DNA of 64,000 nt, from the NCBI GenBank assembly GCA_947579605.1, contig OX388322.1, positions 9,920,001 to 9,984,000 of the forward strand. The letters run 5' to 3'. Position numbers and translations under genes: made by a program. Position 1 is the stretch's first letter, and each line of letters begins with the position of its first letter. This document shows positions 1-12,222 of this stretch, piece by piece. The DNA is from Athripsodes cinereus (Eukaryota > Arthropoda > Insecta > Trichoptera > Leptoceridae). The notes under the pieces are model-generated. The model ran no database searches, had not been told where the DNA came from, and saw only the letters and a program-made list of their open reading frames with translations.

Positions 1-305
1 ATTAATTTGTAACAAATAAACATAGTGATTCAAGTTTTAAATATTTTATTTGAAAATGTCACCTAATCAAGATATTAATAAGAGACCCACCCCACTATCG
101 GATATTTTAGGAGGTGTAGACCCCTATTTATCGGCACATTAATACCAAAATTGTCCTTATGGGCGGGCCATTTACAGGCCTAAGGGCCGGCTGACCAAAA
201 CAGCAAAATGTGGGGATCTGTTAAAATACACTCTCTCTTCAATGCCTCCTTTGGAAGCGATAATCCATACATAAATCAGTTAAGAAAATGAAATATACAC
301 ATTTC
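1..305. other. No recognised gene; left window edge
   Basis: Mostly AT-rich, with a short GC-richer patch at about 80-235. No exon with plausible splice sites was seen on either strand. It is expected to be intronic for the metalloprotease gene. Confidence 0.4.
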
Positions 306-410
306 AATGTAGCACGCAGACCCAGGTCAATTTTCAAAAGGTTATTTTGGATCTTTACCCTGACCGAGATGCGAATCTTAGATCTTGTGGTTCACAGGCA
401 AGAACATTTT
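306..410 (-). repeat. Degraded copy of tRNA-derived SINE family A
   Basis: The stretch reading acgcagacccaggtcaattt, followed by a tttaccctgaccgaga-like run, aligns with the middle of the minus-strand SINE A copies at 49.1 and 54.6 kb (acccagacccaggacaattt, then ttgccctggccgggaa). The box B region and both ends have decayed. Confidence 0.5.
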
Positions 411-1500
411 CTTTGCTTAAACCGTCGATTTAGGTTAACAGAAATCGATAGGGCAAAAATATAATGTACATCGAGAATCGAATATTCGCACTTCACTGCT
501 AAGCTGGTGTGTTATATGAATCGTAAAACAAATTAATAGAATTTGAATACACATACATTAATAAATCAATATTATCTTACAAAACAAATAAGAGAACATT
601 TTGATAGATTGAGAAAATAAAACAAACCTATAATTTGAAAAATTACTAATAAAATTACACAATATCGTTTTCTGCTGTTGGCAGTTTGAAAGAATATATT
701 TATTAATTGATTAGTATTAAATCAAACCTGTAATTTTTTTGTATAAACTAAATATTTTTTACCGTACGGCGCCATTGAGGTGTTGCAATATATAAATATA
801 TGAATAGAGTTTCAGAAGTCCGTGAATTAAATCTCACATATGAAAAATGATGATTAAATATTGAAGAAAATTCACATTTTTCTGGTAAGGTACTTGATTA
901 GAAATTTGTTCTATCATTACTTTCTTTTGGTGTATTGGAGATGAGACGAGATTAAATTACAATTATAAATTATGAATTTATATAAGTTATTTTCAGGGAT
1001 TCGTGGATTTCTTTTAATACAAAATTAGGTATATAGTCAAGATGGTGAAGTAGTTACCTAATTAATGTTTTTAAAAAAAGCAGTTTCGGATATGAAATAT
1101 CTACACCATAGTACACAGAGCTTTCAGTAGCTAACTATACGGTAATATTAACGTTAACTTTGCAATGACTAGAAACTGAGCCATGGAGCCACAGATATAA
1201 TAAATACATTTTAATTCTTAATATTTTAGATCAGTCCTTATTATATAATAAGCGTATCTCGCCTAATTAAATATTATGATTTCTTCATTCCGACATGACA
1301 TGGCGCCATTGGACAATATTAATGCTTCCATATGAATAATTCCAACACATGTTAGGTAATATTTATATACTATGCATAATGTAAACAACAATTGTGTGAT
1401 TTATTGTTGTGAATAAAACTATTAAAGATTGAACTATAAAATGTAAATAAAATAGGTACATACGGCTTTGGATAAAATGCAAGGCATAAAACATATTATT
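411..1500. other. AT-rich stretch, nothing recognised
   Basis: No ORF of note, no repeat shared with the rest of the window and no clear splice-bounded exon. It is probably intronic. Confidence 0.4.
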
Positions 1501-1714
1501 GGCTACCGGTGTGGCGTGGACATAGCGCTCTTGCCTTTGAGTCATGAGGTCCCGGGTTCGATTCCCGGTCAAGACAAAATTAAGAATGACCTTTTTCAAA
1601 TTGTCCTTGGTCTTGTTGTTACATGTATATGTGTTTAGTGCATCGTGTAACCAAAATATAAGATTCACATAGATCTTAATTTGGGACTAGCTAGATCTGT
1701 GTGAATTGTCTATG
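1501..1714 (+). repeat. tRNA-derived SINE family A, copy 1
   Basis: The head is tRNA-like, with box A GTGTGGCGTGGA at about 1510-1521 and box B GGGTTCGATTCC at about 1554-1565. It is followed by the family body (cctttttcaaattgtcctkg...) and the tail gggactagct...gtgtgaattgtctatg. Compared with the copies at 49.1 and 54.6 kb, roughly 40 bp are missing between gcatcgtgta and ataagattcaca. It would be transcribed by RNA polymerase III if active. Confidence 0.85.
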
Positions 1715-2029
1715 CATATTATGTTAAGTTATATAGTAGAGATAGGTACCTAAAAAAAAGATTGTTGCCTTGAGACGTTTACAATATGCGAATCAGCACA
1801 TTAAAAATATTTCTGTTTTTCAACAATTCTTTTGAAATAACATATATTTATGTATCATATGAGTAGGAATATTTACGAGTATTATTAACATCATCATTCA
1901 CCCTTCAACGCTCCTCTGCTTACGAGTATCTTCTTCTTAAATATGGTAATATTTCTATAGGCAAAATATGTTAAATCCAATAAAATTTATCAAAATATGC
2001 GAGATAAAAATAAATATAAAATAACTTAC
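1715..2029. other. Intron 2 start with a short retroelement relic
   Basis: This is AT-rich. About 1886-1917 (catcatcattcacccttcaa...) resembles the CAT-tailed retroelement end at 18361 and 25629. Nothing else is recognised. Confidence 0.35.
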
Positions 2030-2680
2030 GTGATCTGTCTCAATAACTTCAACTCCATGTGGTTCTGTATCATTTCCAACGAGTGTCCACATTTTCAATC
2101 CATCTTTTTTGAAGAGTCCCTCAGTTTTCTTGAGAACTAACTCGACTGGCTTACCGAAAGCTTCAAACTTTATTTTATGTGTATCATGATCCAAATCCTC
2201 ATCCACATGTTCCACATCTTTCAAACTATTTTGCTTCACATCACTTTTAACACCACTTTCATTCACATCACTAACAACTTTAACACCTTCGGTTCTTGTT
2301 GGCTTAACACTTTGAACATTGTCACTACCGACGGATATGGCATCTGAATCATTCACAGGCCACAAATTATCCAAATCATCACTTTCTCTTTCACTGAAAT
2401 ACTCCGTTGGCTGTCTAGAAATTGGCACATTGTAATCTTTGAATTTATGTGCATTTTTTATTAAGTAATCTTGTTTTGATAATTTGTCATGGGCGAACTT
2501 TTGTGATCCGTAATTCTGTGTGAATTGGTTTGATGTTTGATGGTTGTCGCTTGAGGCTGATGGTATACTCCTTTTAGAGACGTGATGTTTTAGTTGTACT
2601 ACTTGATATTCTGGGACTAGTGAGTGATGCTCAACGTGAAAAACAGATCTAAGTTCATCTGGTGTCATGTGTTTGTGCAA
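2030..2680 (-). CDS. Internal coding exon: propeptide of a secreted ADAM/ADAMTS-like metalloprotease
   Basis: On the minus strand a 651-bp open exon (217 codons, phase 0 at both ends) follows the acceptor TTGTTACAG (bases 2681-2689) and is followed by the donor GTAAG (2025-2029). It starts LHKHMTPDELRSVF and ends VEVIETDH. The N-terminal MTPDEL...VPEYQVVQLKHHVSKR stretch and the C-terminal part of the exon (HKIKFEAFGKPVELVLKK, then GLKMWTLVGN) match my knowledge of the reprolysin (M12B) propeptide. The middle is a low-complexity, acidic, Ser/Asp/Val-rich linker with no cysteine. The role would be to keep a secreted zinc protease latent; KHHVSKRS may be a furin-type site, which is inference. 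The catalytic HExxHxxGxxH exon is not in the window and should lie left of base 1. It joins in frame to the signal-peptide exon at 24577-24661. Reading on past 2030 gives a hydrophobic tail that is intron sequence. Family assignment is fairly sure; which ADAMTS paralogue is unknown. Confidence 0.78.
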
Positions 2681-3796
2681 CTGTAACAATAGAAAAATAT
2701 TTAAATGTTAAAAAGGTATACATTAACAAATGCTGCGTTAAAATAATTGAATCCATTCAAGAAAGTCTTCACAAAGGTTATCACAGTATAATAATCTCGC
2801 TTGGTAGATAACGCTGACATAACGCCATCTTAAAAAAAGTTCAATATGCCGCATTAAGACAGGTCAATGGAGTCATTATATTTAATATTGTGAATACATT
2901 TACTTAAATGACGGAAGTGCTCTTTGTGGCCTACCGAAAAACTGTGGTTTAAGTATTTTTATATAATAAAATTGATGCAGCTGATACTAGCAGCCGTCAA
3001 GGTGACAATTTGCTTTGACAAAATAATGTTCGATGGCATTTTTAATGGAACTAAATAACAATTCTCTGTTAAATCAACAGCGAAGTGTAGATACTAAACA
3101 AATTTGGTAATTATATTTAAACAATCACGTGGCTTGATCACATAGATCAAATTCTCAAGGATGGTCTATGGTGAGTATGAAAAAACGACGTACGTGTGTG
3201 AGAAATTGTATGATGTAAAAAAAGCGAAAGAAGTACGTGAGGATAGATCAGTTATGGTGTTTCGTACTCTCTACCTACCCAACCTGGGATATAGCATGAG
3301 AGTATAGTATAGTATAGATAGTATTTAAATAGTTTTGATTAGACGTTGACAAAGATTATTCAAATTATTAATTCAAATTATGAGTTTCGAATCAAATGTC
3401 GTTATTTTCGAAATGCTATTTCAAACGAATGGACAAGTGTAAAACCTGTTGACAAAATATATTATTTTTTATGCGCTAACGACGATAATTATTTTTAGAT
3501 TTGATGTTTTTAATTTTATAATCATTTATCTATTTGTAATCATCTTACGTACAAAATACATTATGTATGTGAAATGTGGAAATATACGTAAATGAAATTT
3601 GCTGTTTACCTTGAAGGTGTGTCACGTCAGTTCGTTTTCAGATTAAAAACAGTAAAAAAAATACTTATGACATATCCTATTTAGAAATCTAAAAATTAGT
3701 GTATATTTACTGAATTGTGTCATATTTAGACAACCTAACAAGTTACAGTTTTTATAAATTAATAATTTTATTCATACGATTTTCAGTATAACATAG

Positions 3797-3926
3797 TATA
3801 CCCTCCTTTACACGAGACTTGTCTCTATAAGGAGGATGTTTAGATTTAAGTTTTATCAAATAGTCTATGTATTGTAATGTCTGTATAATTATTGTTAAAT
3901 AAAATAAATAAAAAAATAAAAAAATA
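3797..3926 (+). repeat. Dispersed 3'-end repeat D, copy 1
   Basis: About 120 bp beginning taccctcctttacacgagac are shared with 17261-17390, same strand. The start folds as a hairpin (CCTCCTT...GAGAC/GTCTC...AAGGAGG), and the end is an A-rich aataaataaa tail. This is what one expects of the 3' end of a non-LTR retroelement or SINE. The parent element is not identified. Confidence 0.6.
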
Positions 3927-4508
3927 AGCTAGAGATACCCAGATAAATATTTAAAAATTAATAGCTATATTTCTATGTACCTACTTTGATAAATTCTGTG
4001 AATAAAACTATTTTTTTCCAGAATTAATCATATCAAACAATTCATTTACGGAGAATTTGTAGTAAAAGTGGAAACTATTTTGTAAATTTTTGTTTTCTCT
4101 GGGATCGCATTGGCCGAAGGCTGTAATGGTCCCAGTAGAGTATGGCGTTGTTTTCTAATAATAATAATAATTTAAATATCATAGAGTTAAATATTTGCAT
4201 CCAAATTGAAAATAAGTAAATTTTACGTTGTCATTAGTCTCGTCTGGCGTATTTGCTTTATTTTGTGAAAATCTTTTAAATAAATGTGTCTTACTACATC
4301 ATATTGATAAAATTAAAAAAAAAACAAATTTACTAGTGCTTTTGAAATTTTACATCCAACAATACTATAATCATAAATAATCTTATAACAGGTTGAATAC
4401 TGACAAATTTTCCAACTCCATTCTATTGTCGTAAGCCAAATTCTTCAATGTCATTACCACACTGTAATTTAGAACAAGTGTTCACATACAAGGAGGAGTT
4501 AAATGCTA

Positions 4509-4606
4509 AAGACGACTTGCAGTCAATTGCTCAAGATAGAAAGGCTTGGAGATCTATTGTTTCGGAGGCAAAGGTCCTGCAAAGGCTGTTCGGCCATCGG
4601 AAGTAA
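4509..4606 (+). pseudogene. 5'-truncated non-LTR retrotransposon, reverse transcriptase C-terminus
   Basis: An open frame from 4511 reads DDLQSIAQDRKAWRSIVSEA and ends at a TAA (4604-4606). The DRxxWRxxV signature is typical of the extreme C-terminus of non-LTR retrotransposon ORF2 proteins. Only about 31 codons survive; the RT core and endonuclease are absent. Confidence 0.7.
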
Positions 4607-5299
4607 GTAAGTTCACTTACAAGTGATAGAGAGTCCTGCTTTTTGCATAGCTTGTTGAAAACCTATGGAGTTTGTCCATTTCTTAAATGAAAGATCAAAA
4701 CCTCATTTTATTATGAAAGTACTTTAAAGAAGTGAATGTGTTATAACAACACCGATTACCCAATCGTGACAACTCCGTACAAAGATCATCACGTTTTAAA
4801 AGAAGAAAAATAATACATTTAATTTGTTGTAATGACGAATGTCGCAAGCACCAAATGTTTAACATTATTATTAGTCATCACTGGTGTTACAATATTCCAA
4901 TTATTTAATTAGTTTTCCTTTAGTCACTTTAATTTAGTAACTTTACTGTTAGTGAGACAGTAAAGGTTTAAATAAGAATGATATTGCGATATAATTTTTG
5001 AAATAGTTGTAACTTACAGTGCAGTTGATTTTAATGAAATTAGTACACCAAGTGGTGATGATAATCGTAAGGAACAATTAGGTAATTGAATTGTGAAATT
5101 CAAAGTGTTGTAGAGATATACAACACTTTGAATGAGATTACGAAAAATCATTTAAAACTAGACTGAGTTTCACTCTATAAAGTGGAGTCACTGGCAAAGA
5201 ATATGTCTCCTACCATTTTCTGGACGTTTTCGTATGTCCTGTAAAAATCAAGTGTTCTTAAATCATGACGAATAAAGCAATAAAAATAACCTTCAGAGA

Positions 5300-5536
5300 T
5301 GGGGTTTGGCTGAGAGCACGGCGTGTGACTGTGGAGAGGAGCAAAACACTGGACACCTCCTGACACGCCCAATGGCTCTCAGACAGTGTCACTGGGAGGA
5401 ATTCGTGGGGCGAACTCACCTACGGGGAGCTGCAAGAGAGGTCGTTGCCTTCTGGGAGGGAATGGGAGTGTAGATGTGGATTTGGTGTTTTTATTATTTG
5501 TCGTTTACTGACCGATACGAAAAGAAGAAGAAGAAA
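5300..5536 (+). pseudogene. Non-LTR retrotransposon ORF2 C-terminus with (GAA)n tail
   Basis: A frame from 5300 to a TAG at 5471-5473 begins WGLAESTACDCGEEQNTGHL. This CxCG...H...(C)P pattern, a zinc-ribbon-like tail, is common after the RT domain of Jockey/R1-type elements. A non-coding tail follows, ending gaaaagaagaagaag (5519-5536). A shorter 3' end of the same kind lies at 13452-13553, and a related tail is at 34536-34748 on the other strand. Confidence 0.7.
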
Positions 5537-5599
5537 CAATAAACATCTTGAAATCAGGGATGAGTTAAATGGTAAAATTCTTCCGTGTTTTATTTATTG

Positions 5600-5681
5600 A
5601 TGGCATGGAGAGGATGACCTATATGCCAATTACATGCAGTTAGTCTACAAGCTACCTCACTTGTGGGAGATGCCATGATGG
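5600..5681 (+). repeat. Dispersed repeat T (TAG-tailed family), copy 1
   Basis: The motif ggagaggatgacct...ctacctcacttgtgggagatgccatgatgg matches a family whose best copy is at 15820-15921. It is probably the 3' end of a retrotransposon related to the one at 50.0-50.5 kb, whose coding region ends just before a similar gatggtatag sequence. Confidence 0.55.
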
Positions 5682-5788
5682 TCAAACAAATTAATTTTAA
5701 ACATTTGTTTGCTTCATGTATTCACAAAGGGACTAGGTTGCCCTCAGAACAAGTGGGTTGATAGTATAATTCGTGTCATTAGTAGAAA

Positions 5789-6010
5789 ATGGACAAGGAT
5801 AGCCGAAGAATATCAATAGTCTGGCTAACCATGTTGACCGTGCCTTCTGTGTGGCTGGTCCGTTGTTGTGGAATAAAATTCCCTATGATTTGCGGACTCT
5901 GGAGAGTGAGGAGGTGTTCAAGGCGAGATTATGAACCCTATTGTTCAGGAGGTGTTATGATTCTTGAATGGGTCCTTGCGGTGGTTTTTCCACAAAACGG
6001 CGCATCTTAA
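5789..6010 (+). pseudogene. Degraded retroelement C-terminal fragment
   Basis: A broken frame reads AFCVAGPLLWNKIPYDLRTL then SEEVFKARL before a stop, and continues TLLFRRCYD. The (p)LWNxLPxxLR...FKxxLKxxLF pattern is typical of the tail of CR1/Jockey-like ORF2. A second, more decayed copy of the same stretch lies inverted at 36340-36440. It is not functional. Confidence 0.6.
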
Positions 6011-7754
6011 AAAAGTTGTCTAGTTATAATTATTAATAGAAGAGACCTAAAATAATCAGATTGTCAGTTGGCATACTCAAAAAATCCAACTGTAACTATG
6101 GAAGTTATATTGAAATAAAGAGAGTCCTTAAATATTTATATGTATGGGGTTTTTAATTGCATACGAATTTTTATAGTACACGAAGGTGTGATACGCTGTA
6201 GTTAAACCATGTTAAAAGTCTGTTGGTACACGAATGATAATTATTTCTACTATTATAATATGTATTGACGTTGTAGTCATTATGCGCTATTATTTATTTT
6301 GTTTTGTAACATTTATTATATTGCAATTATCGCTTAGAGGGTTATTAGCTACTAAACATGATTGCTCCTAATTTTAAACTAGTGGTTTTCACCCGATGAT
6401 ATAAGGAATACACCTATAAATATCATCGTTAGTGTTGAATTAATGATCAGAATTGTGGATATTTAAATACAAAGTTGGTGTTTTACTTAATTAAATAATA
6501 TTATAATTGAAAGAATCGTATATTTATATAATGCACATTTTTTTTTTTTTGACCTCCATAGGCTCCGCAATGGGCACTTGGGGGTGTCAATCCAGACTAC
6601 ATTTTAAAAACATATTACACAAGGAACAAGAAATGAAACATTAATAGACAAATAAATTGATTTTCATCCTCAGGTCGCATGACACTGGGAATCGTCACTT
6701 CACAAAATCATTCTCAAAGAATTACTACACATACCAAACAATGACAGAGAAAAATATAACAAAACACAATATTCAAAACTGTTCCATTTTCAAACTACTT
6801 ATAAATGTAAACAAAATATTACACTTCCTATTTTCATATATGTACATATCTACAGAGGTACCTCCTTACTAAATTTAAATAAACCTTTTGGGAGAAACTA
6901 CAAAACTTTATGTAAATACGTATTAGAATGTGTACTAAATAATTATTGCATTCGATTTCATATTTTCCCCTGAAATTTGCTGATTATGAAGTTAACTTTC
7001 TTCTCACTTTCCCTCCTATCTTGCTGTTCTTTGGAAATCTCGATTTACACTAGATAAAATGGAATAATTTTTATTTTATTTCATCAATATACGGCGTGAG
7101 CCTTTTACATGTTAAACAACAGTATAATAGACAACAAAATTGGACGGAATATCAACCCTTTATCCTAAAATAATTTTCTCTTTATAATTACATTTGTTTA
7201 GGGCTCAACTCATACTAACTAAAGATCGTCTCAAACCCATGGGTTGAGTGAATATAACTTTAATGTCTGTAAACACATATGAAATTCCAAATATGGATAC
7301 ACATTTGTAACATCACTCTACACAAAAATACAGAAATTCTCAAACATAATTATGATGGTATCGGTCCTCATTTTATCATAATTTATATTTAAAACTACGT
7401 TTTTCACTACCTGTTCAACATTTTGTTTGTAAACACCAGTGGCTTTGGATAATTGTAGGTATATAATTACATAAATTGCATATCTTTGGTGTTGAAAATA
7501 CACTATAACTATTTGGATTATTATAATAATTATTATTTAAACTGTCATGAAAACTATTGTATTTACAGAACCAAGAGCCAGAAATATTTATTTATCTTTT
7601 CCTCAATGTGTATTTATTCTCAAAAAGGTGTTTAGATATAGGTGTTTAGTCAAGTCATATACCAGCAAGTCTCCTGATACCAACAAGTGTGTTGAACGGG
7701 GCTATGTATTAATTATTTATATGAAGTATGATCGATATCTATGTTTGTGTGTAA

Positions 7755-7829
7755 ATACTACTACTACTACTATACCATCACGGCATATCCCACAAGTGGG
7801 GTAGCCAGCAGATCAGCTGCATGTAAGAA
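7755..7829 (-). repeat. Dispersed repeat T, copy 2, with (TAC)n/(GTA)n tail
   Basis: Read on the minus strand it runs cagctgatctgctggctacc...ccacttgtgggatatgccgt and then a (TAG)n tail, appearing as (TAC)n at 7757-7774. It is nearly identical to 15853-15921 in the opposite orientation. Confidence 0.75.
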
Positions 7830-7852
7830 ATGTGTGTGTAAATAAGTTAATA

Positions 7853-8000
7853 AAATAATAATAATAAACTTTATTGTACAAAATATTTGGATACAAATAA
7901 TAAGGTTACTACAAGGTATAAACGAATAATTTTGCCCAATGGGCGAGTTTATCGCAGGGACGCGATATCTTCCAGCTAACCCAAAAATAGATACCTACTG
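7853..8000 (-). repeat. Non-LTR retrotransposon 3' UTR end
   Basis: On the minus strand, ...gggttagctggaagatatcg...cgcccattgggcaaa... runs into tgtacaataaagtttattattatt. Lepidopteran Jockey/CR1-like elements commonly end this way, with a WLxGR-like last coding motif, then a polyadenylation signal and an ATT tail. The element is strongly 5'-truncated. Confidence 0.55.
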
Positions 8001-9301
8001 TTCTTGGATGAATATATTTTTTGCACTCTCTGTGAGATGTGCACTATCTATATGTTCTTTCAATTTCACCATATTTTCTTTCTATGTATATGTTTTAACA
8101 TAGTACACAGTTCATAAAAAAATAAAGGGTAGATATATGAAAAAAAAAGCATATGAAAAAAATACCCCATTCGAGTAGATTTCTTAACTTGCAATGATGT
8201 GTTTAATTATTTCACATTTCACCCCTCATTTTCTATGTCATCAAGGTTGGTTGATAAACCTAGACCATGTAAAAAAGTACTAAATGTCTTTTGATTATTT
8301 CTCTTATTTCTAAAGTGCCCTATTTCCATGAAATAATGACTAAATGGAAAACTTTAAAATTATTTATATCCTTTTGTAATACACCTAAATATTGATTTGA
8401 ATATTGGGTATTTACCAATGAAATAACAATAGTACCTACATACATTGACACAGAATTATTTTTGATAAGGTTAATCGAAAACAATACTGTACTGCATACT
8501 CATGCAATGTACCGTTAATGTTACAAATCGAATTATATTAAATTTTATGTATGCCCTTTAGTTTCAATATTATTGTAATGAAGTTATTATATAATTATAC
8601 AATAATAACTTAAGCCACAAATGTCAAGCCATTGTGTAGAGAATACACTTAACCTCAAAGATAGATGCTAGAGGCGAACTGTTTTATGAACAATGTTATA
8701 TTATGAAGCATTGACTTTTGATTCTATGAAGATTGGTATAATTTCATGCGTAACCTTTGATATAAAATGTTTGTATATTTAGAGTGTGCGATGATTTTCA
8801 GATGCTTTCAATAATAATTATGATATATTTTAAATATACGTTGCAGTTGACCGCAAAATTTTACTTTATTAATTTCACAAGTCTTATTCCTTGCGGGACC
8901 ATAACTAAATGGATACAATAATAAAATAACATTGAATGATTTAGCTTAGGCTCCGAGATTACCTACTACAATTTTTTTTTTGAACGATAACTCGTAACTT
9001 TTCAGCAATATAACCGTTGATTTGATTAAAAATTAAACTATGGAAAATCAGCTGTACGAGCATTTCCTGCTAGGTTTATTGGCAATATGGTAAAGACAGA
9101 TACATTTAACTGATAAGTAATTTTTGAATTGATAATTGTACTGAATAGTAACCGGGTATCAGACATTTGATCTGAACCTAAAATGGTTTAAATCAAAGAT
9201 GATTAACATTTACACTTCTGAGTAAGTGAATTCAAGTTTCCGATACTCGATTGTGTCAAAAAGTCAATCTAAATGGATATCCCCCGAATCATCCGTAAAC
9301 A

Positions 9302-9308
9302 GTTATTT

Positions 9309-9351
<43 letters not shown>

Positions 9352-9400
9352 CATAATAAACGGCTGTATCAGCCTTTACAAATAATACAAATAAAAAGGA
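9302..9400 (-). repeat. (ATTT)n microsatellite with short retroelement 3' end
   Basis: About twelve ATTT units span 9305-9351, followed by acataataaacggctgtatc. On the minus strand this reads as a unique end followed by an (AAAT)n tail, as expected for a truncated non-LTR insertion. Confidence 0.6.
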
Positions 9401-10140
9401 ACAGTCAAGAGAAATAATGCATAAAGAGAAAAACAATAGGTATACAAAAAGAAAAAGAAATAACATAATTATGTACTACCAATCAATTTCTAATAGGTAA
9501 GTACTGGTATAAACAATCAGATAAAAAGAATATAAACACTAATACAAGTTATTCTTCTTTATATGGTTTTTTTTTTATTATTGTCTAATGTGGTAGCTTT
9601 TTTATCATTTTACTATTCTTTTATTTAAATCTGACAACCTTATGGGCTTCAAACTTAATATGAATTTTTAATTTGTGTGCACTTATAAATAGGGCGATAT
9701 ATTGATACCATTTTTTTGTTTGCATTGTTTGTTTTTATGCATATATATTGTCTGTAGTGAGCTGTTGATGTGAAATAAATAAATAAATAAACAGGAAGAT
9801 GGTCTTTCGAGATGCAATAGAATTATTCCTATACAAGAAATGTAAATCATAATCTACCACACACTTTGATAAAAATTATCTATTCATAGATTTTTGGACT
9901 GGTTCTAGCGGAAATACAACATAAACGAGGCTATGAATCTAATCTAAAACCATTGAGATAATAAATGTGAATCGAAAAAATATTATAATAATGATTATTA
10001 TCGTTTTTAAACTGTTCATTAGAAATAATAGATAGATATCTAATCTAAATATAAATGTTTAAGTCTGTTTGTAAATCTATGAAAAAAAACGATTCAGCGA
10101 TGAGCCACCCATCCTACGACTGTAATTTTTTTTTTATTTT

Positions 10141-10215
10141 CAGGGAGAGGACAATTTAATTACGTACGACTTGTCCGCTGGCTACCTCATTTGTGAGATA
10201 TGCCGTGATAGAATA
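10141..10215 (+). repeat. Dispersed repeat T, copy 3 (diverged)
   Basis: The stretch ggagaggacaa...cgctggctacctcatttgtgagatatgccgtgata matches the repeat T core at 15853-15896. The tail is eroded to a few TAG-like triplets. Confidence 0.55.
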
Positions 10216-10572
10216 TTAGTAGGTAGTATCAAAAAGTATGTAGGTACGTACATAATACGTATGCCTACTATGGACAGGTCAGAGAAAAATTATACTTCTG
10301 TGAACATTTTCATCCTTACGACAGTTTTAAGGGTTAAGCAGTTTTACTGTAGGTACACATTGAATAATACTTTTTTGTTGATTTAATGCGATCCATATGA
10401 GAGCCATATGAGTAGTACAAGGCAAGGTTGCTTTTAAACTTTTTTCAATATAGCTAAAAACTGGAAAAATATGTTTATGAAAAAAAGTAAAAAGAAAAAA
10501 GTAGGTGGCATGAATGTATTTTTAATATCAACACATGTTTTATTTTTTTATTATTTCCTATGTGACTATGAA

Positions 10573-10705
10573 TTAATAATAATAAATAATAAATATTTCT
10601 TTATTCAATCAATATCATACAAACGTTGAAACAATATATCACCAATTATCTTCAATTAAGTTGCAGCAGCCTCACTAGGTTGCCCTGTATCTAGGCGTGC
10701 TGCGT
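10573..10705 (-). repeat. Retroelement 3' end with (ATT)n tail
   Basis: On the minus strand gcagcacgcctagatacagg...cctagtgaggctgctgcaac leads to aataaagaaatatttattat, a short polyadenylation signal and tail. It is probably another 5'-truncated non-LTR insertion; the family is not identified. Confidence 0.4.
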
Positions 10706-11353
10706 AAAAAATATATAAAAAAAACATACATTCACCAAGGATTAATACATCTTACAAAAAAATAAAAATGTATAAAAATAATCACATCAGCAAATTAATA
10801 AATCAACAACAAATGAATAAATGGATGAATGAATTATGACCTATGTTATTTCTTGAACGACGCCGGATTAAAATCCGGCTTAAAAGCTAGTGTTATAAAA
10901 TATAATATGAACTAAACTGTAATATTTATAACATTATATTAAAAGTGACTACTTTTACTTCCTCGCGACTAAACAGTTATGTTGTGTTGCGTAATTTTTA
11001 AGGTTATGTTGTCGAGCCGTTATCTCATGAGTTGCCATAACATAATAATACACATTATTATTATGTATTTTACTATAATCCATTGGAGTCACTAGGTAGT
11101 ACTTTCGTACCTACCTCAACTATCGACACAGTGGTTTTTAACACTGGCAACATTATCTTAGTACCTACCTATAGTCTACGTAGAAAGTGAGAGTATGACG
11201 AAGTGAAAAATCACGCTGGTGTAATACGGTAGATGTTATGTATTTATTACTTTTATTATAATCTTCATCACATTATTTTCGGTAGTTTTGCAAAATTAAT
11301 TATCATTTTATAAATGATGTTAACTGAGTGTTGATTAACACATTTTTTCAACA

Positions 11354-11510
11354 CGTCGGTGGATCCACGAAACCTCTTATTCTTACATCTTATTATTATT
11401 GTCTTGAAAATAAGATATTGGTACAAAATTGTTCGGTTCGAATCTTTTAATATCAATATCTCATCTTTGAAAAAAATGGACACATAAGAGGTTTCATAGA
11501 TCCACCGACG
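11354..11510. mobile_element. Small MITE-like inverted repeat (157 bp)
   Basis: The outer arms are CGTCGGTGGATCCACGAAAC (11354 on) and its near-exact inverse ending ...GATCCACCGACG (11510). The arms match over about 27 bp with two mismatches. The interior is AT-rich and non-coding. No clear target duplication was found, so the superfamily is open. Confidence 0.6.
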
Positions 11511-11982
11511 AGTCAGTCTTTAATAGAAATCTACCTTGAAAAGATAACAATAGAATGAAAAGGTATTGGTATGGTAATCTAAGACAAATGGAACAATTGC
11601 ATATGGAAAACAAGTGGATCGTCTTCTCCGTGTCTTATAATCACGACATTCAGGATGGGTAGAACAAATACATATATCATAAAGATTCGTCCTCCAGTCT
11701 TAAATGTGAATGTGGCTTACATCAGGCAATGATCCACAATTCATATCGTGGAATGTATGATTGAAAAGACCTAAATGAGTTGCATAACACAACCAACTGG
11801 CTATGAAATTAATAAAATAAAGACTACAGAGAGTTCAAATAGTAATAAATTGTCACCTAAACGGATAAATAGGAGTCCTTGGACTCCTGAAATATCCGAG
11901 AAATAAAGCTATTTCAGCAATAAGAAATTAATCCCTTGTATGCCATATTCATTAAAAAATCTGGATGACTGAAAGTTCACAG

Positions 11983-12162
11983 TTTTTTTTTTTTTTTAAA
12001 GATGTATCTGGGTTTGTTATAAACCCAAATACAACCTTATACACCTTTCACACTAAGCTAAAAGCTTGTGCCGTGAAAGGGGAGTTTGACGGCACCTGGG
12101 ATCGAACCACGGACCCCTTGTTCCGGAGGCCAAGACTCTACCTCCAGGTTACCGACGAACTC
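11983..12162 (-). repeat. tRNA-derived SINE family B, copy 1
   Basis: On the minus strand GAGTTCGTCGGTAACCTGGA...AGAGTCTTGG carries box A, and GTGGTTCGATCCCAGGTGCC carries box B. The body runs ...gcttttagctta..gtgaaaggtgtataag, then an A-rich tail, seen as the poly-T at 11983-11997. It sits head to tail with copy 2, 60 bp away. Confidence 0.85.
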
Positions 12163-12222
12163 AAAATGATGGAGACCTTTTCTTTTCCGGATCAATCCTT
12201 TCTTCTTAAACATTTATCAACA

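Noticed and set aside
1554..1565. Genuine tRNA gene (box B GGGTTCGATTCC)
   Set aside because: The head lacks a foldable anticodon arm in the right spacing and is followed by a SINE body shared with four other loci.
1363..1668. 101-codon minus-strand frame
   Set aside because: It runs antisense through SINE A copy 1; the sequence translated is the tRNA-like head.
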